Shown here piece after piece: positions 8,043 to 16,049 of a stretch of 38,302 bases of DNA; position 1 is the first letter of the stretch; each line of letters begins with the position of its first letter. The notes below the pieces were generated by a model that worked only from the letters and a program-made list of their open reading frames with translations, was not told where the DNA came from and ran no database searches. The stretch covers positions 1 to 38,302 of the forward strand of contig JAADDK010000016.1 of the NCBI GenBank assembly GCA_013154005.1, written 5' to 3'. The position numbers and the translations under genes are program-made. This stretch comes from Methanobacteriota archaeon. GTDB taxonomy: Archaea; Thermoplasmatota; Thermoplasmata; Thermoplasmatales; Aciduliprofundaceae.

Positions 8043-8783
8043 TCAGAATTTTTTCGCAATGAAATAACCTCCTATTCCTCCAACCAGAAAGCCCGCGAGC
8101 ACCAGAAACCAGAGCACACCGGATATCATCACTCCACCGGCGGCGCCCGCCATGGCAAGCACAAACGCAATAACCGCTAAAAGCAGGTACGGTGCGGAAG
8201 AGCGTGTGGGATAATACGATGAAAACACCTCTCCCGACGAGCCGTCAATAAGTACGTTGTACTCCTGTCCGTTGAACACGTACCGAATTTCGTACAGTGG
8301 AAAATACACAATCTCCTGCTCTTTCGCCTCACCAGGAAGGTTGCCAAGATACGCGTCCATGGAGGTATCTGGTTGAATGACCTCCGCGTCCCCGGTATCG
8401 TATTTGTCGTCAAAGATTCGCATATCCCCCGGCGGAATTTTGAGATTACTCATTCCCGGAAGCAACGTGGTCTTTGCGGGCTTAATCACATCTTCTTCCC
8501 GGCCATTTATGCGGCGCACAAACCGATACACGGGGAAATACATCTTCTTTATCGATTTGATTTGCGCGGCATCGAGCCCCTTCGCCTTCGTGGAGCCGGC
8601 GGCCCAGCGCCTGAACACTTCCGTGGCCTGCTGAGAATTGAGCGAGAAAGGAATGATGTAATAGAACATCACACGGCTCTTATCTATGTAAATCATTGTG
8701 CCGCAGTAATCGCATTTTTTGAATCGCATTCCCGGCTCGTACTCAAAAGGTGCCCCACATTTCGGACAGTTCATCGTAACCAT
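8043..8783 (-). CDS. Membrane-anchored zinc-ribbon protein (246 aa), first gene of the operon
   Basis: The protein has an N-terminal zinc ribbon (C6/C9, C24/C27), a middle domain with YFPVYRF and later YFPLYEIRYVFNGQEY followed by LIDGSSGEVFS, and a C-terminal hairpin of two transmembrane helices (~197-243). It is an evident paralogue of the next two genes. GGTGGG lies 8 nt before ATG 8783; a second ATG three codons on is possible. A TATA box at 8811-8823 makes this the promoter-proximal gene of the six-gene set. Orientation predicts a cytoplasmic sensor or adaptor anchored by its C-terminus. Confidence 0.8.
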   Translation of the reverse strand: MVTMNCPKCGAPFEYEPGMRFKKCDYCGTMIYIDKSRVMFYYIIPFSLNSQQATEVFRRWAAGSTKAKGLDAAQIKSIKKMYFPVYRFVRRINGREEDVIKPAKTTLLPGMSNLKIPPGDMRIFDDKYDTGDAEVIQPDTSMDAYLGNLPGEAKEQEIVYFPLYEIRYVFNGQEYNVLIDGSSGEVFSSYYPTRSSAPYLLLAVIAFVLAMAGAAGGVMISGVLWFLVLAGFLVGGIGGYFIAKKF

Positions 8784-8810
8784 ATCTATCCCACCATATA
8801 AACGAGATTG

Positions 8811-8823
8811 TATTATTTAATGA
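8811..8823 (-). promoter_or_regulatory. TATA box of the six-gene zinc-ribbon/SPFH operon
   Basis: On the minus strand TCATTAAATAATA lies 28-40 nt before ATG 8783, followed by a short leader with GGTGGG. No other clear promoter is seen inside the tightly packed operon. Confidence 0.55.
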
Positions 8824-8837
8824 TTTCTGGAATTGTC

Positions 8838-9095
8838 TTATCCGAATTTCAGCTTAGCCACCAGCACCAGGGCCGCGAGAATCACCGTCACCACGTTAGC
8901 AATTATTATCGGCCAGTCCATTAGCGCTATGCCGTACACGAGCCAGAGCAAAACGCCGAGTGTGAACAATAGAAACATACCCAGCGATACGTCTTTCGTG
9001 CTCTTCGTCTTCCACGCTTTGATTACCTGCGGTAGAAAGGATATCGTGGTGAGCGTGCCTGCTGCGAATCCGAGAATTTGAATTGCATAACTCAT
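8838..9095 (-). CDS. SemiSWEET (MtN3/PQ-loop) sugar transporter
   Basis: This 85-residue, three-helix protein carries the PQ motif in FLPQVIKAWKTKST, followed by the conserved second helix with FTLGVLLWLVYG and the Asn-bearing third helix IIIANVVTVILAAL. SemiSWEETs work as homodimers and move small sugars by facilitated transport. The size is exactly that of the family. A TATA-like ATATTATTAATA lies about 25-35 nt upstream with no ribosome binding site, suggesting a leaderless message. Substrate cannot be read from the sequence. Confidence 0.9.
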   Translation of the reverse strand: MSYAIQILGFAAGTLTTISFLPQVIKAWKTKSTKDVSLGMFLLFTLGVLLWLVYGIALMDWPIIIANVVTVILAALVLVAKLKFG

Positions 9096-9134
9096 ATCTG
9101 TGTGGATACCGTGCAGGTATTAATAATATTCCGC

Positions 9135-9941
9135 TCACAAAAGTGAAAGTATCTTTTCGGATTGCATTTTATCGAGAGCACATATATCGTAGCCCTTTTG
9201 AACGAGCCGCAGAATCAGCGCAGTGCCTGCCACATAGCCCGTCTTCTCTTCGCCGTAGAATTTACCGGCAAGCTCTGGAGTTATACGCTCGTCTTTTATC
9301 GCATCGAGCTCGCGCAAAGCCCGTTCTATTCTCCCAGACATGTTTTCGCAGGGTACGTCAATATATTTGCACATACGCTCCGGGTCAAACTCGTTATCGT
9401 AGAGCATAGAAAACGCCACCCCCAGCCCCTCAAACACCGCAAGCTCCGAAAATCTCATCTGATACGGCGAATCCACACCCTGCGGCAGGAGCACGTTTTG
9501 AATGCGCACGACATGAGCATACTCGTGAGGCAAATACACGTGAATTCTATCCGCAGAAAACCCCGGAGCCACGCCAAACATCACGAACGCCCCCAATTCT
9601 TCGGAATGCTGGGTTACAATCATATCACCCGACACGGGAACCGGCAGGAAATAAACGGTAAATGGAGCGGATGGCGCGCAGATTTCCATGCAGCGCCCGA
9701 TAATTTTTTCGATGTGCGCTCTCTTTTCTTCCAGAACATTCATAATCTCCCGTATGCGGTCAAGCTTTTCCCGGCTCTCATCTGCAGTATCCGCCTCGAA
9801 CAGCATTTTCGCAGAGGCGTTCATCATTTTACCTATTGCCGCCTCAAAAATCGTACCGAACTTCTCATAAAAGCATCGCCATGGCTTCTCGCCACCCATG
9901 CACTTTTCAAACTCACGGGTCCCGTAAACAAGCTTATACAT
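9135..9941 (-). CDS. Predicted zinc-dependent protease (DUF2268-like, HExxH)
   Basis: The 268-residue product has HEYAH at residues 139-143, and 27 residues later EGLG with E171, a good candidate for the third zinc ligand of a gluzincin. This layout and the flanking YLPHEYAHVVR..FSELAVFEGLG match DUF2268, a family of predicted zinc proteases found in bacteria and archaea. No signal peptide or membrane helix is seen, so it is probably cytoplasmic. The biological substrate is unknown. The start ATG has no strong ribosome binding site; it is divergent from the NUDIX gene. Confidence 0.78.
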   Translation of the reverse strand: MYKLVYGTREFEKCMGGEKPWRCFYEKFGTIFEAAIGKMMNASAKMLFEADTADESREKLDRIREIMNVLEEKRAHIEKIIGRCMEICAPSAPFTVYFLPVPVSGDMIVTQHSEELGAFVMFGVAPGFSADRIHVYLPHEYAHVVRIQNVLLPQGVDSPYQMRFSELAVFEGLGVAFSMLYDNEFDPERMCKYIDVPCENMSGRIERALRELDAIKDERITPELAGKFYGEEKTGYVAGTALILRLVQKGYDICALDKMQSEKILSLL

Positions 9942-10048
9942 ATACCATTATCCGGACCACACAATATCAATCTTTCGGACACTGCGCATTTCGAATCACG
10001 CACATACCGCTCACAAAATGTTATTTACGTTGCCCTGCATGCCCGCCC

Positions 10049-10498
10049 ATGATTCATGCGGTCATAGTGCACATAATCAAAGACGGCAAAATCCTGCTTC
10101 ATTACAAGAAGCGCGGGCACGGCGCAGGCAAATGGAACGGTGTGGGCGGGAAAATCGAAAAGGGCGAGACGCCGGAAGAATGCGCTGTGCGGGAAGCGCA
10201 GGAAGAGATGGGCGCGCGAGTAATCAACCTGCAACGGCTGGGCGAGATAACCTTTTACGACGTTCAGGGCGAGAACTGGCTCGTTTATGTTTTTCGCGGT
10301 GAGATAGACGGTGAGCCGGTAGAAAGCGAAGAATCCCGGCCACAGTGGTTTCCGCTGTCGGCGGTGCCCTACGATGACATGTGGGAAGATGACCGGTACT
10401 GGCTTCCTCTGGTGATTCACAATTTGCGCTTCAAAGCCGAATTTTACTTTGATGGCGAAAATATGCAGCGGTTCAAAATGAACGCGTGGAAAGGGTAA
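10049..10498 (+). CDS. NUDIX hydrolase, MTH1-like (oxidised purine nucleotide sanitation)
   Basis: The real start is ATG 10049 (149 residues), preceded ~25 nt upstream by TATA-like TGTTATTTACG; the ORF track extends it wrongly to 9836. A perfect Nudix box runs from G34 to A56 (GX5EX7REUXEEXGU). The segment MWEDDRYWLPLV at 111-122 aligns by eye with MWPDDSYWFPLL of human MTH1, including the two aspartates and tryptophan that read 8-oxo-dGTP and 2-OH-dATP. It is therefore closer to MTH1 than to bacterial MutT. Hydrolysis of oxidised purine triphosphates is the likely role. Confidence 0.92.
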   Translation: MIHAVIVHIIKDGKILLHYKKRGHGAGKWNGVGGKIEKGETPEECAVREAQEEMGARVINLQRLGEITFYDVQGENWLVYVFRGEIDGEPVESEESRPQWFPLSAVPYDDMWEDDRYWLPLVIHNLRFKAEFYFDGENMQRFKMNAWKG

Positions 10499-10502
10499 AA
10501 CT

Positions 10503-10512
10503 CTTATATAGG
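10503..10512 (+). promoter_or_regulatory. TATA box of the S19e-aIF6 translation operon
   Basis: CTTATATAGG lies 28-37 nt before ATG 10540, giving an almost leaderless transcript for the five-gene operon. Confidence 0.6.
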
Positions 10513-10539
10513 TAATGTATTTGGCGTCTGGCGATTGAT

Positions 10540-10995
10540 ATGGTCACAGTGTATGATGTTCCATCGGACAAACTGATACGTGCGGTATCCGAGGCTCTGA
10601 AGGAAGAAGGTAAAATAACCCCTCCAGAGTGGACCGACTGGGTTACCACGGGAGTGCATAAAGAGCGCGGACCAGAACAGGAGGACTGGTGGTACGTGCG
10701 CGTGGCTTCAGTGCTGCGTAAGATTTACGTGTACGGCCCGGTGGGTGTGTCGCGGCTTGCAGCGCAGTACGGAGGCAAGGAAGACCGCGGCTCAAAGCGA
10801 TACAAAGCACGGAAAGGTAGCAGGGCAATACTTCGCAAAGCGCTTCAGCAGCTGGAAGAACTTGGATACGTGAAGAAAGAAAAAACCGGTCGTGTGATAA
10901 CACCTCAGGGACAGTCGTTCCTTGATAATATTGCGAAGAAAGTTATGGATGAACTCGTGCAGGAGCGCGAAGAGTTGAAAAAGTACACAAAGTGA
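10540..10995 (+). CDS. rps19e: Small ribosomal subunit protein S19e (eS19)
   Basis: This 151-residue protein matches S19e along its length: VYDVPSDKLI, PPEWTDWVTTG, WWYVRVASVLRKIYVYGPVGVSRL, the YGGKEDRGSKR loop and the C-terminal winged helix ending ITPQGQSFLD. eS19 is an archaeal/eukaryotic small-subunit head protein needed for late 18S/16S maturation in eukaryotes. It heads an operon with the PDCD5-like protein, L39e, L31e and aIF6, a gene order common in euryarchaea. Confidence 0.97.
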   Translation: MVTVYDVPSDKLIRAVSEALKEEGKITPPEWTDWVTTGVHKERGPEQEDWWYVRVASVLRKIYVYGPVGVSRLAAQYGGKEDRGSKRYKARKGSRAILRKALQQLEELGYVKKEKTGRVITPQGQSFLDNIAKKVMDELVQEREELKKYTK

Positions 10996-11001
10996 TGAGA
11001 C

Positions 11002-11328
11002 ATGAGTGAGGATGAGGAGCTTGAGGCAATAAAGCGACGCAAAATGATGGAGTTAATGGCTGCGCAGCAGGGAGAGAGCAAGGAAGAGAGGCAAGAGGAG
11101 GAGATGCTGCGCCAGAACATACTCCGTCAGATACTCGAGCCCGCCGCCAGGGAGCGCCTTGCCCGACTCAAGCTCGCCAGACCTGATGTGGCTCAGGTTG
11201 TGGAAAACCAGCTTATAATGCTTGCACAATCAGGTAGAATATACAAAAAGATAAGTGATGATGAGCTTAAAGAAATCTTGAGGAGATTAACCTCTCAGAA
11301 AAGAGAAATAAAAATCGTGAGGCGATAA
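11002..11328 (+). CDS. PDCD5-related DNA-binding protein
   Basis: The 108-residue protein shows the archaeal PDCD5/TFAR19 pattern: an acidic start, [13 protein letters not shown], a charged helix, [27 protein letters not shown] and the closing helix [19 protein letters not shown]. Archaeal members are described as DNA-binding three-helix-bundle proteins, often encoded beside S19e as here. It starts six bases after the S19e stop. Exact cellular role remains unclear for the family. Confidence 0.95.
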   Translation: MSEDEELEAIKRRKMMELMAAQQGESKEERQEEEMLRQNILRQILEPAARERLARLKLARPDVAQVVENQLIMLAQSGRIYKKISDDELKEILRRLTSQKREIKIVRR

Positions 11329-11330
11329 AT

Positions 11331-11486
11331 ATGTCGAGAAATAAGCATGTTGCAAGGAAATATCGCTTGCTGAAAAAAATGAAAGGAAACAGACGCGTGC
11401 CAGCATGGGTGGTGCAGAGAACGCAGAGGAAGTTCCAGATGCACCCGCATCGCAGAAACTGGCGCCGCAATAAGCTGAAGGTGTGA
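11331..11486 (+). CDS. rpl39e: Large ribosomal subunit protein L39e (eL39)
   Basis: This 51-residue gene is too short for the ORF track. It reads [16 protein letters not shown], then [13 protein letters not shown] and the arginine-rich [12 protein letters not shown], the standard L39e sequence. eL39 is a short basic protein that lines the peptide exit tunnel of archaeal and eukaryotic ribosomes. It begins two bases after the PDCD5-like stop, with GTGAGGCGAT upstream serving as ribosome binding site. Confidence 0.97.
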   Translation: MSRNKHVARKYRLLKKMKGNRRVPAWVVQRTQRKFQMHPHRRNWRRNKLKV

Positions 11487-11496
11487 GGTGAGTAAT

Positions 11497-11760
11497 ATGG
11501 CAGAGAAGGAGATGATTTACAACATTCCGCTTCGTGACGTTAAGAATATTCCCCGAAGCAGACGGGCTAACTACGCGATTAAGTTGGTGCGCAGTTTTGT
11601 TGCAAGGCACATGAAAGTGGACGAGGAAAACGTGTGGATTGACAATCAGGTAAACGAGAAGATATGGAGCCGGGGCATAGAGAAGCCCCCTTCAAAGATT
11701 ACAGTGAAAGTGATTAAGTTCGAAGAGGAAGACAGCGTGGAAGTGCTTATGCCAGAGTAA
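11497..11760 (+). CDS. rpl31e: Large ribosomal subunit protein L31e (eL31)
   Basis: ATG 11497 follows GAGGTGA at good spacing, so the GTG at 11488 in the ORF track is not the start. The 87-residue product has YNIPLRDVKNIPRSRRANYA, VRSFVARHMKVDEENVWID and the KPPSKITVKV strand typical of L31e, which sits near the exit tunnel. It belongs to the S19e-aIF6 operon, between L39e and aIF6. Confidence 0.96.
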   Translation: MAEKEMIYNIPLRDVKNIPRSRRANYAIKLVRSFVARHMKVDEENVWIDNQVNEKIWSRGIEKPPSKITVKVIKFEEEDSVEVLMPE

Positions 11761-11762
11761 TA

Positions 11763-12425
11763 ATGATTGCAAAACTCACTATTTTTGGAAGCCCCTATGT
11801 GGGGGTTTATATTGTCGCCAATGAGAAAATTGCTGTTGTACCCGTAGGTATAGATAAAAAAGAAAAGGATAGGATAGCAAAAACGCTTGGTGTGGAAGTT
11901 TTCGAGACGGTCCTGGGTGGAAGCCATCTTATAGGTAGCCTTGCGGTGATGAACTCAAATGGAGCAATTATAACCAACTTTGCAGAAGAGGGAGAAGTGC
12001 GTTTTTTGATGGATAAAATGAACGTGTTGTTTATCGATGACAAAATTAATGCTGTGGGCAATGACATTCTCGCAAACGACCACGCAGCACTGGTGCATCT
12101 GGATTTTGACAAAAAAACCGTGAAACTGATAGAAGATGCCCTGGACGTCGAGGTGGTGCGCGGGCAGATAGGCGGAATCAAAACGGTGGGCTCAGCAGCC
12201 GTTGTTACAAATAAGGGGATGCTTGTGCACCCGGACGTGGAAGAAAGTGAAATAGATTTCTTAAAAAAGCTATTTAAAGTGCCTGTGTATCTAACCACCG
12301 CAAACTATGGTAGCAAATATGTGGGTGCAGGGGTGGTGGCAAACACAAAAGGGGCATTGGTTGGGGAGAACTGCAGCAATGTGGAAATCGACAGAATTGA
12401 AAATGGCCTTGACCTTATAAGTTAA
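11763..12425 (+). CDS. eif6: Translation initiation factor aIF6
   Basis: The 220-residue product has the five-fold pseudosymmetric repeats of IF6, visible as recurring units such as GSPYVGVYIVANE, GSHLIGSLAVMNSNGAIITN, DILANDHAALVHLDF, GSAAVVTNKGMLVHPD and SKYVGAGVVANTKGALVG. aIF6 binds the 50S subunit and prevents premature joining with 30S. It starts two bases after the L31e stop and ends three bases short of the convergent UPF0173 stop. Confidence 0.97.
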   Translation: MIAKLTIFGSPYVGVYIVANEKIAVVPVGIDKKEKDRIAKTLGVEVFETVLGGSHLIGSLAVMNSNGAIITNFAEEGEVRFLMDKMNVLFIDDKINAVGNDILANDHAALVHLDFDKKTVKLIEDALDVEVVRGQIGGIKTVGSAAVVTNKGMLVHPDVEESEIDFLKKLFKVPVYLTTANYGSKYVGAGVVANTKGALVGENCSNVEIDRIENGLDLIS

Positions 12426-12428
12426 AAC

Positions 12429-13070
12429 TCAGTACGTGAATACCCAAACTTCCTGTTCTTTGGGCAGCTCTGCGCGAGATATTTCTATTTCGTTTCCCAC
12501 ATGAAGCACCCGGTCCTCGGGATACAGTGCCAGAAAATCATCCACCGGCCCTATCGCCAGGCTCAGCCCCGGCAGACGATAATGCATGGGTATGACAACC
12601 TTTGCTCCGACGGTCTGCGCGGTTTCATATGCTTCTTTTGCATCTATAGTATATTTACCCCCCACAGGTAACATAAGAACGTCGACTGACCCTATCTTCT
12701 CCAGCAATTCATTATCAGGAACAGTGCCCAGATCCCCGGCATGAAGAACCGATATACCCTCCGCCAGAATTTTGAACATGGTTATTTTCCCGCGCTTTGC
12801 TCCCTGCACAGCGTCATGATATGCGCCGATACCCAGAATGGTCACCCCATCAAACTGATATCTACCGGGATTCTTTATTAAATCGGGCTTTCCCGACACC
12901 ATATGCACTGCGTTGTGGTCAAAGTGGTCATGAGTGACCAGCACCACATCTGCCCTGAGTTTCGGCGGTTTGATACCTATAGCACGTCCATTGTGCGGAT
13001 CAACCACAATACGCATTCCCGTTACTATCTCAAAGCATGAATGCCCGTGCCACCGGATAAGCAGAGACAT
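12429..13070 (-). CDS. UPF0173 metal-dependent hydrolase (metallo-beta-lactamase fold)
   Basis: The metal site THDHFDH is at residues ~46-52, with further family histidines in GAYHDAV, LHAGDLG and PMHYRLPG. The opening IRWHGHSCFEI is a UPF0173 hallmark. The 213-residue length fits the family, whose natural substrate is not settled. The preferred start is ATG 13070, which shares TGATG with the stop of the upstream gene and follows GAGAGGTG; the ORF track uses the GTG one codon earlier. It forms a two-gene unit with the membrane protein upstream. Confidence 0.92.
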   Translation of the reverse strand: MSLLIRWHGHSCFEIVTGMRIVVDPHNGRAIGIKPPKLRADVVLVTHDHFDHNAVHMVSGKPDLIKNPGRYQFDGVTILGIGAYHDAVQGAKRGKITMFKILAEGISVLHAGDLGTVPDNELLEKIGSVDVLMLPVGGKYTIDAKEAYETAQTVGAKVVIPMHYRLPGLSLAIGPVDDFLALYPEDRVLHVGNEIEISRAELPKEQEVWVFTY

Positions 13071-13597
13071 CACCTCTCTTTACCCCGATAGTAAACCTCT
13101 CCGCCGGCCAGAATGAGCAGCGTGCCACTCAGAGCAACCACCGATGATGGGGGATACGAAATAAGATGCCATCCGTTCCACCTAAGGTAAAATGCCAGAA
13201 CATATATGGCAAACCCAATAATGATAAGCACCGCAGATGCAATTTTAAAGCCGCTTCCATGTTTAATTGCTTTCTCAGGAGTCATAGTAGGGGCGGGTTT
13301 TGGTTGCGGTTTCTGCTCTTCTTTTTCTTTCTTGGGTTCTTCATGTTTACTCTCTGATTTCTTTTCTTTCTTTGGTTCTGCAGCAGCTCCGGCAGCCCCT
13401 GCAGCAGCCTTTTTATCCGTTTCTTTCTTTGTCTCAGATTTTTGCTCTTTCTGCTTCTTTTCACTCTTTTCAGAGGTATCCGAGGACACATCCTTCGTTA
13501 TTTCCTCTATTTCCTGCAGTCCCTTTTCAATATCCTCTTCGCCTTCAACTATCTGCGATAGTTCCTCAAGTTCGCCCAGAATGTCATCGTCAGGCAT
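13070..13597 (-). CDS. Charged-linker protein with two C-terminal membrane helices
   Basis: I do not recognise a family. Residues 1-36 are acidic and helical; ~37-110 is a low-complexity lysine/glutamate linker with a short alanine run; then two membrane helices (~118-136 and ~148-166) end in a basic tail (YYRGKER). The long charged linker on a C-terminal hairpin suggests a cytoplasmic tether. It is translationally coupled (TGATG) to the UPF0173 hydrolase. A TATA-like CATTATAAT lies ahead of its start, shared face to face with the HemK-like gene. Confidence 0.7.
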   Translation of the reverse strand: MPDDDILGELEELSQIVEGEEDIEKGLQEIEEITKDVSSDTSEKSEKKQKEQKSETKKETDKKAAAGAAGAAAEPKKEKKSESKHEEPKKEKEEQKPQPKPAPTMTPEKAIKHGSGFKIASAVLIIIGFAIYVLAFYLRWNGWHLISYPPSSVVALSGTLLILAGGEVYYRGKER

Positions 13598-13644
13598 ATT
13601 AAATCCCCAAAATTATAATGTATATCTCCCATATAACCTTTTTG

Positions 13645-14181
13645 ATGAGAGAATACCCCCCTTCGGAAGACACATATCTGTTAATCGACCATATGAAATG
13701 CGGTAAGAGGGTACTTGAAATCGGCACAGGATCAGGAGAAGTGGCTATTGAATGTGCCAAGAGGGGTTCAGAAGTCACTGCAGTAGACATTGATTCTGCA
13801 GCAATAGAAAAGTTAAAAGAGCGATGTGCAAGGGAGGGGCTTAACATCTCATGCATACAGTCTGATTTGTTTGAAAACGTACATGGAAAATATGATACTA
13901 TAATTTTTAACCCTCCATATTTACCCGGCGAGCCAGAAAGCATCGTAGATTATCAATGGGCAGGAGGAGGTAAATACGGAGATGAGATAATACTGCGATT
14001 CCTCAGCGAAGCACACAAATATTTAGAAGATTATGGCGAAATATACCTGATATTATCCTCATTTAACAGGTTAAACCGGATATTTGCATACCCCTACGAA
14101 TTTAGAAAAATCGCAGATTTAAAACTCTCATTCCATTCAATATATTTGTATCTGTTAAAAAAGCGTAAGGTATATATTTGA
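13645..14181 (+). CDS. HemK2/MTQ2-type protein glutamine methyltransferase
   Basis: The preferred start is ATG 13645 (178 residues), about 25 nt after TATA-like AATTATAATG; the ORF track begins nine codons earlier. The sequence opens with REYPPSEDTYLLIDHM, has the SAM motif VLEIGTGSGEVAI, acidic DID after strand 2, and the catalytic NPPYLPG. These are the marks of the short archaeal/eukaryotic HemK2 branch, which methylates the GGQ glutamine of release factor aRF1 with a Trm112-type partner. The partner is not encoded in this window. RNA or other protein substrates remain possible. Confidence 0.85.
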   Translation: MREYPPSEDTYLLIDHMKCGKRVLEIGTGSGEVAIECAKRGSEVTAVDIDSAAIEKLKERCAREGLNISCIQSDLFENVHGKYDTIIFNPPYLPGEPESIVDYQWAGGGKYGDEIILRFLSEAHKYLEDYGEIYLILSSFNRLNRIFAYPYEFRKIADLKLSFHSIYLYLLKKRKVYI

Positions 14182-14199
14182 TATCACTATGTGCGCCTT

Positions 14200-15021
14200 A
14201 TGAAACTGTGGGTGTATGTTACAGTGCTCCTGGTGATAATGGTGGGAGTATCTGCGGGAATATATGTGTACAATGCGCACACTTACTCCACCAGCAAAAG
14301 CGTACCTGTAGTTGAGGAAGGAGATAAGATTTCTGTAAGATATTATGGTTACATATATTATGGAGGAGAAAGGCGAGTGTTTGATACGAACATAGAAAAA
14401 GTGGCCGTGGATAACCTTACCTATCCAAAAACAGTTACATATAAATGGCCCGGAAAATTCGATTTACTCACATTTACCGTGGGCAGTGGCACTATGATCA
14501 AAGGATTTGACCTGGGAGTTAGAGGAATGAAACTCGGAGAGACAAAAACCATAGTAGTTCCCCCGGACGAGGGATATCCCTTTGACTGGAATAAAGTAAA
14601 AAACGAGTCAACATATCAGACTGTGCCCGTGATAGAGAATCTTACTCTTGATCAGTTCTACAACAGATTTGCACATACTAATCCGGATATAAACTCAGTA
14701 TGGAAAGACAAATGGTACGGGTGGAACGTTATAGTTCTTTACGTTAGCGGTGAGAAAAACATAGTGACCATCCAGAATAACCCGGACGTGGGCAAAGACT
14801 ATGAGCCTTTTGGTGACCCTTCATTTATAATGCATGTAAATGCAATAAAAAATGGAAAAATCTACGTTCATTATATAATAAAGAGCATTCCCATTCTACT
14901 TCCAAACGGAGGCATAATCGACAAAGTATGGGACGATCACTTTAGAATCAACTACAACAAGGAAGTTGCAGGAAAAACACTGTATTTTGTTGTAACTGTG
15001 GTGGATATCAAATCGAGTTAA
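14200..15021 (+). CDS. Membrane-anchored FKBP-type peptidyl-prolyl isomerase
   Basis: The likely start is ATG 14200 (273 residues), ~25 nt after TATATATTTG, instead of GTG 14191. Residues ~3-22 form a signal anchor. The domain that follows has GDKISVRYYGYI, VFDTN, LTFTVGSGTMIKGFDLGVRGMK and GETKTIVVPPDEGYPF, the FKBP core, with an insert in the flap as in archaeal long FKBPs. About 130 further residues follow with no assigned domain. It should fold proteins on the outer face of the membrane. The 3' end overlaps the convergent COG1325 gene by 14 bases. Confidence 0.88.
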   Translation: MKLWVYVTVLLVIMVGVSAGIYVYNAHTYSTSKSVPVVEEGDKISVRYYGYIYYGGERRVFDTNIEKVAVDNLTYPKTVTYKWPGKFDLLTFTVGSGTMIKGFDLGVRGMKLGETKTIVVPPDEGYPFDWNKVKNESTYQTVPVIENLTLDQFYNRFAHTNPDINSVWKDKWYGWNVIVLYVSGEKNIVTIQNNPDVGKDYEPFGDPSFIMHVNAIKNGKIYVHYIIKSIPILLPNGGIIDKVWDDHFRINYNKEVAGKTLYFVVTVVDIKSS

Positions 15022-15433
15022 AAAACTCTATTAAATTTTTTATTGCTTTATCTTTTCTCCAGGGATAACTCAATATTTTCATCTTCATAACAATAGTATC
15101 CCCACCATGAGAGATGGCAATGTTACCGCGATACGCCTCCTGTTTATCAAATCTTAAATGCAAATAGCCAGCATCATCCACCAGCTCATCCAGATTATTC
15201 TGGATCTCATCCACCACCCCAAACTCCTTCATACGTCTCCAGAACCTGACAAATTCCCGCGATTTTGTCATGGTTAGAGAGAGTAAAAAGATATCATTTC
15301 CATGATATCCATGAGTACGCGTCACTTCGGGGCTGTCCATCCCTGTGACAAATAAAAAAGCCTTTTTTACCTTCTCAAGCTCCTCTGTCGCATGTACAAT
15401 ACAGCGAAAAGTAATACTATCAATTACTTTCAT
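15008..15433 (-). CDS. COG1325-type RNA-binding protein (predicted exosome-associated)
   Basis: This 141-residue protein resembles the archaeal COG1325/DUF54 family, including ITFRCIVHATEELEKV at the start and HGYHGNDIFLLSL in the middle, with a basic C-terminal helix. The family is fused or adjacent to L15e and RNase P/exosome genes in many archaea; here it lies eight bases downstream of L15e in the same direction. A role with RNA or ribosome processing is inferred from that linkage and not directly shown. Confidence 0.8.
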   Translation of the reverse strand: MKVIDSITFRCIVHATEELEKVKKAFLFVTGMDSPEVTRTHGYHGNDIFLLSLTMTKSREFVRFWRRMKEFGVVDEIQNNLDELVDDAGYLHLRFDKQEAYRGNIAISHGGDTIVMKMKILSYPWRKDKAIKNLIEFFNSI

Positions 15434-15441
15434 AATAAAAA

Positions 15442-16041
15442 TTAAAGATTTGCCCGTCGTGAGGGCCTGCTCTTTTCTGCACCCATACCTTTGTGCCGCA
15501 TTCCGCGCCCTTTCTTTCCAGCAGAGGTCAGACCACGGAATGCTCTCCCACGATGCTTGCCATTGGCAATCCAGTTAATCTTCGGGTCGCTTTTTATAGC
15601 AGGGTGATTGGGGTCTACCAGTATAACCTCATAATAGTGATGCTTACCATCCTCGCCCACATAGTACGAATTTAAAACCTCCAAGTTGGGATACTTTCTA
15701 GAGGCACGTTCCTCCGCAAGACGTCTGGTACTTTTCCTCATGGGAATCCTGAGCATACCCTTTCTCTTAGGACGTCTTCCACCTTTTATTTTCCGTCTCT
15801 GCAAGTTTCCCCTGCGTACACGCACTCGAGCAACCACATAACCCTGCTTGGCTCTGTATCCCACAGCCCTTGCTCTATCAATACGGGTGGGTCTCTCTAC
15901 CCGCACTATAGCCGGACCTTTACGCCATTCAATCATTCTGGCCCACTGTATATCACGCACATAAGTGCTATCCTTTTCTTTCCACGCATTTTTTACATAC
16001 CCATACATGTTTCCAGATCTTTTTTTAGGTAGTTTGTACAT
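15442..16041 (-). CDS. rpl15e: Large ribosomal subunit protein L15e (eL15)
   Basis: The true start is ATG 16041, with GGAGGTAACC just upstream; the ORF track adds 32 non-coding codons. The 199-residue protein is highly basic and matches L15e: [77 protein letters not shown] and a C-terminal glycine/arginine tail. It binds 23S rRNA in the core of the large subunit. It has its own TATA box and a leader of around 45 nt, unusual here because many nearby messages look leaderless. Confidence 0.96.
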   Translation of the reverse strand: MYKLPKKRSGNMYGYVKNAWKEKDSTYVRDIQWARMIEWRKGPAIVRVERPTRIDRARAVGYRAKQGYVVARVRVRRGNLQRRKIKGGRRPKRKGMLRIPMRKSTRRLAEERASRKYPNLEVLNSYYVGEDGKHHYYEVILVDPNHPAIKSDPKINWIANGKHRGRAFRGLTSAGKKGRGMRHKGMGAEKSRPSRRANL

Positions 16042-16049
16042 TCTGGTTA

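Noticed and set aside
9836-10048. N-terminal extension of the NUDIX ORF
   Set aside because: The extra 71 residues are antisense to the zinc-protease start and promoter region; the Nudix fold begins at MIHAVIVHI.
9162-10052. 296-residue plus-strand ORF over the zinc-protease gene
   Set aside because: Antisense to a gene with a clear HEYAH motif; no coherent protein features.
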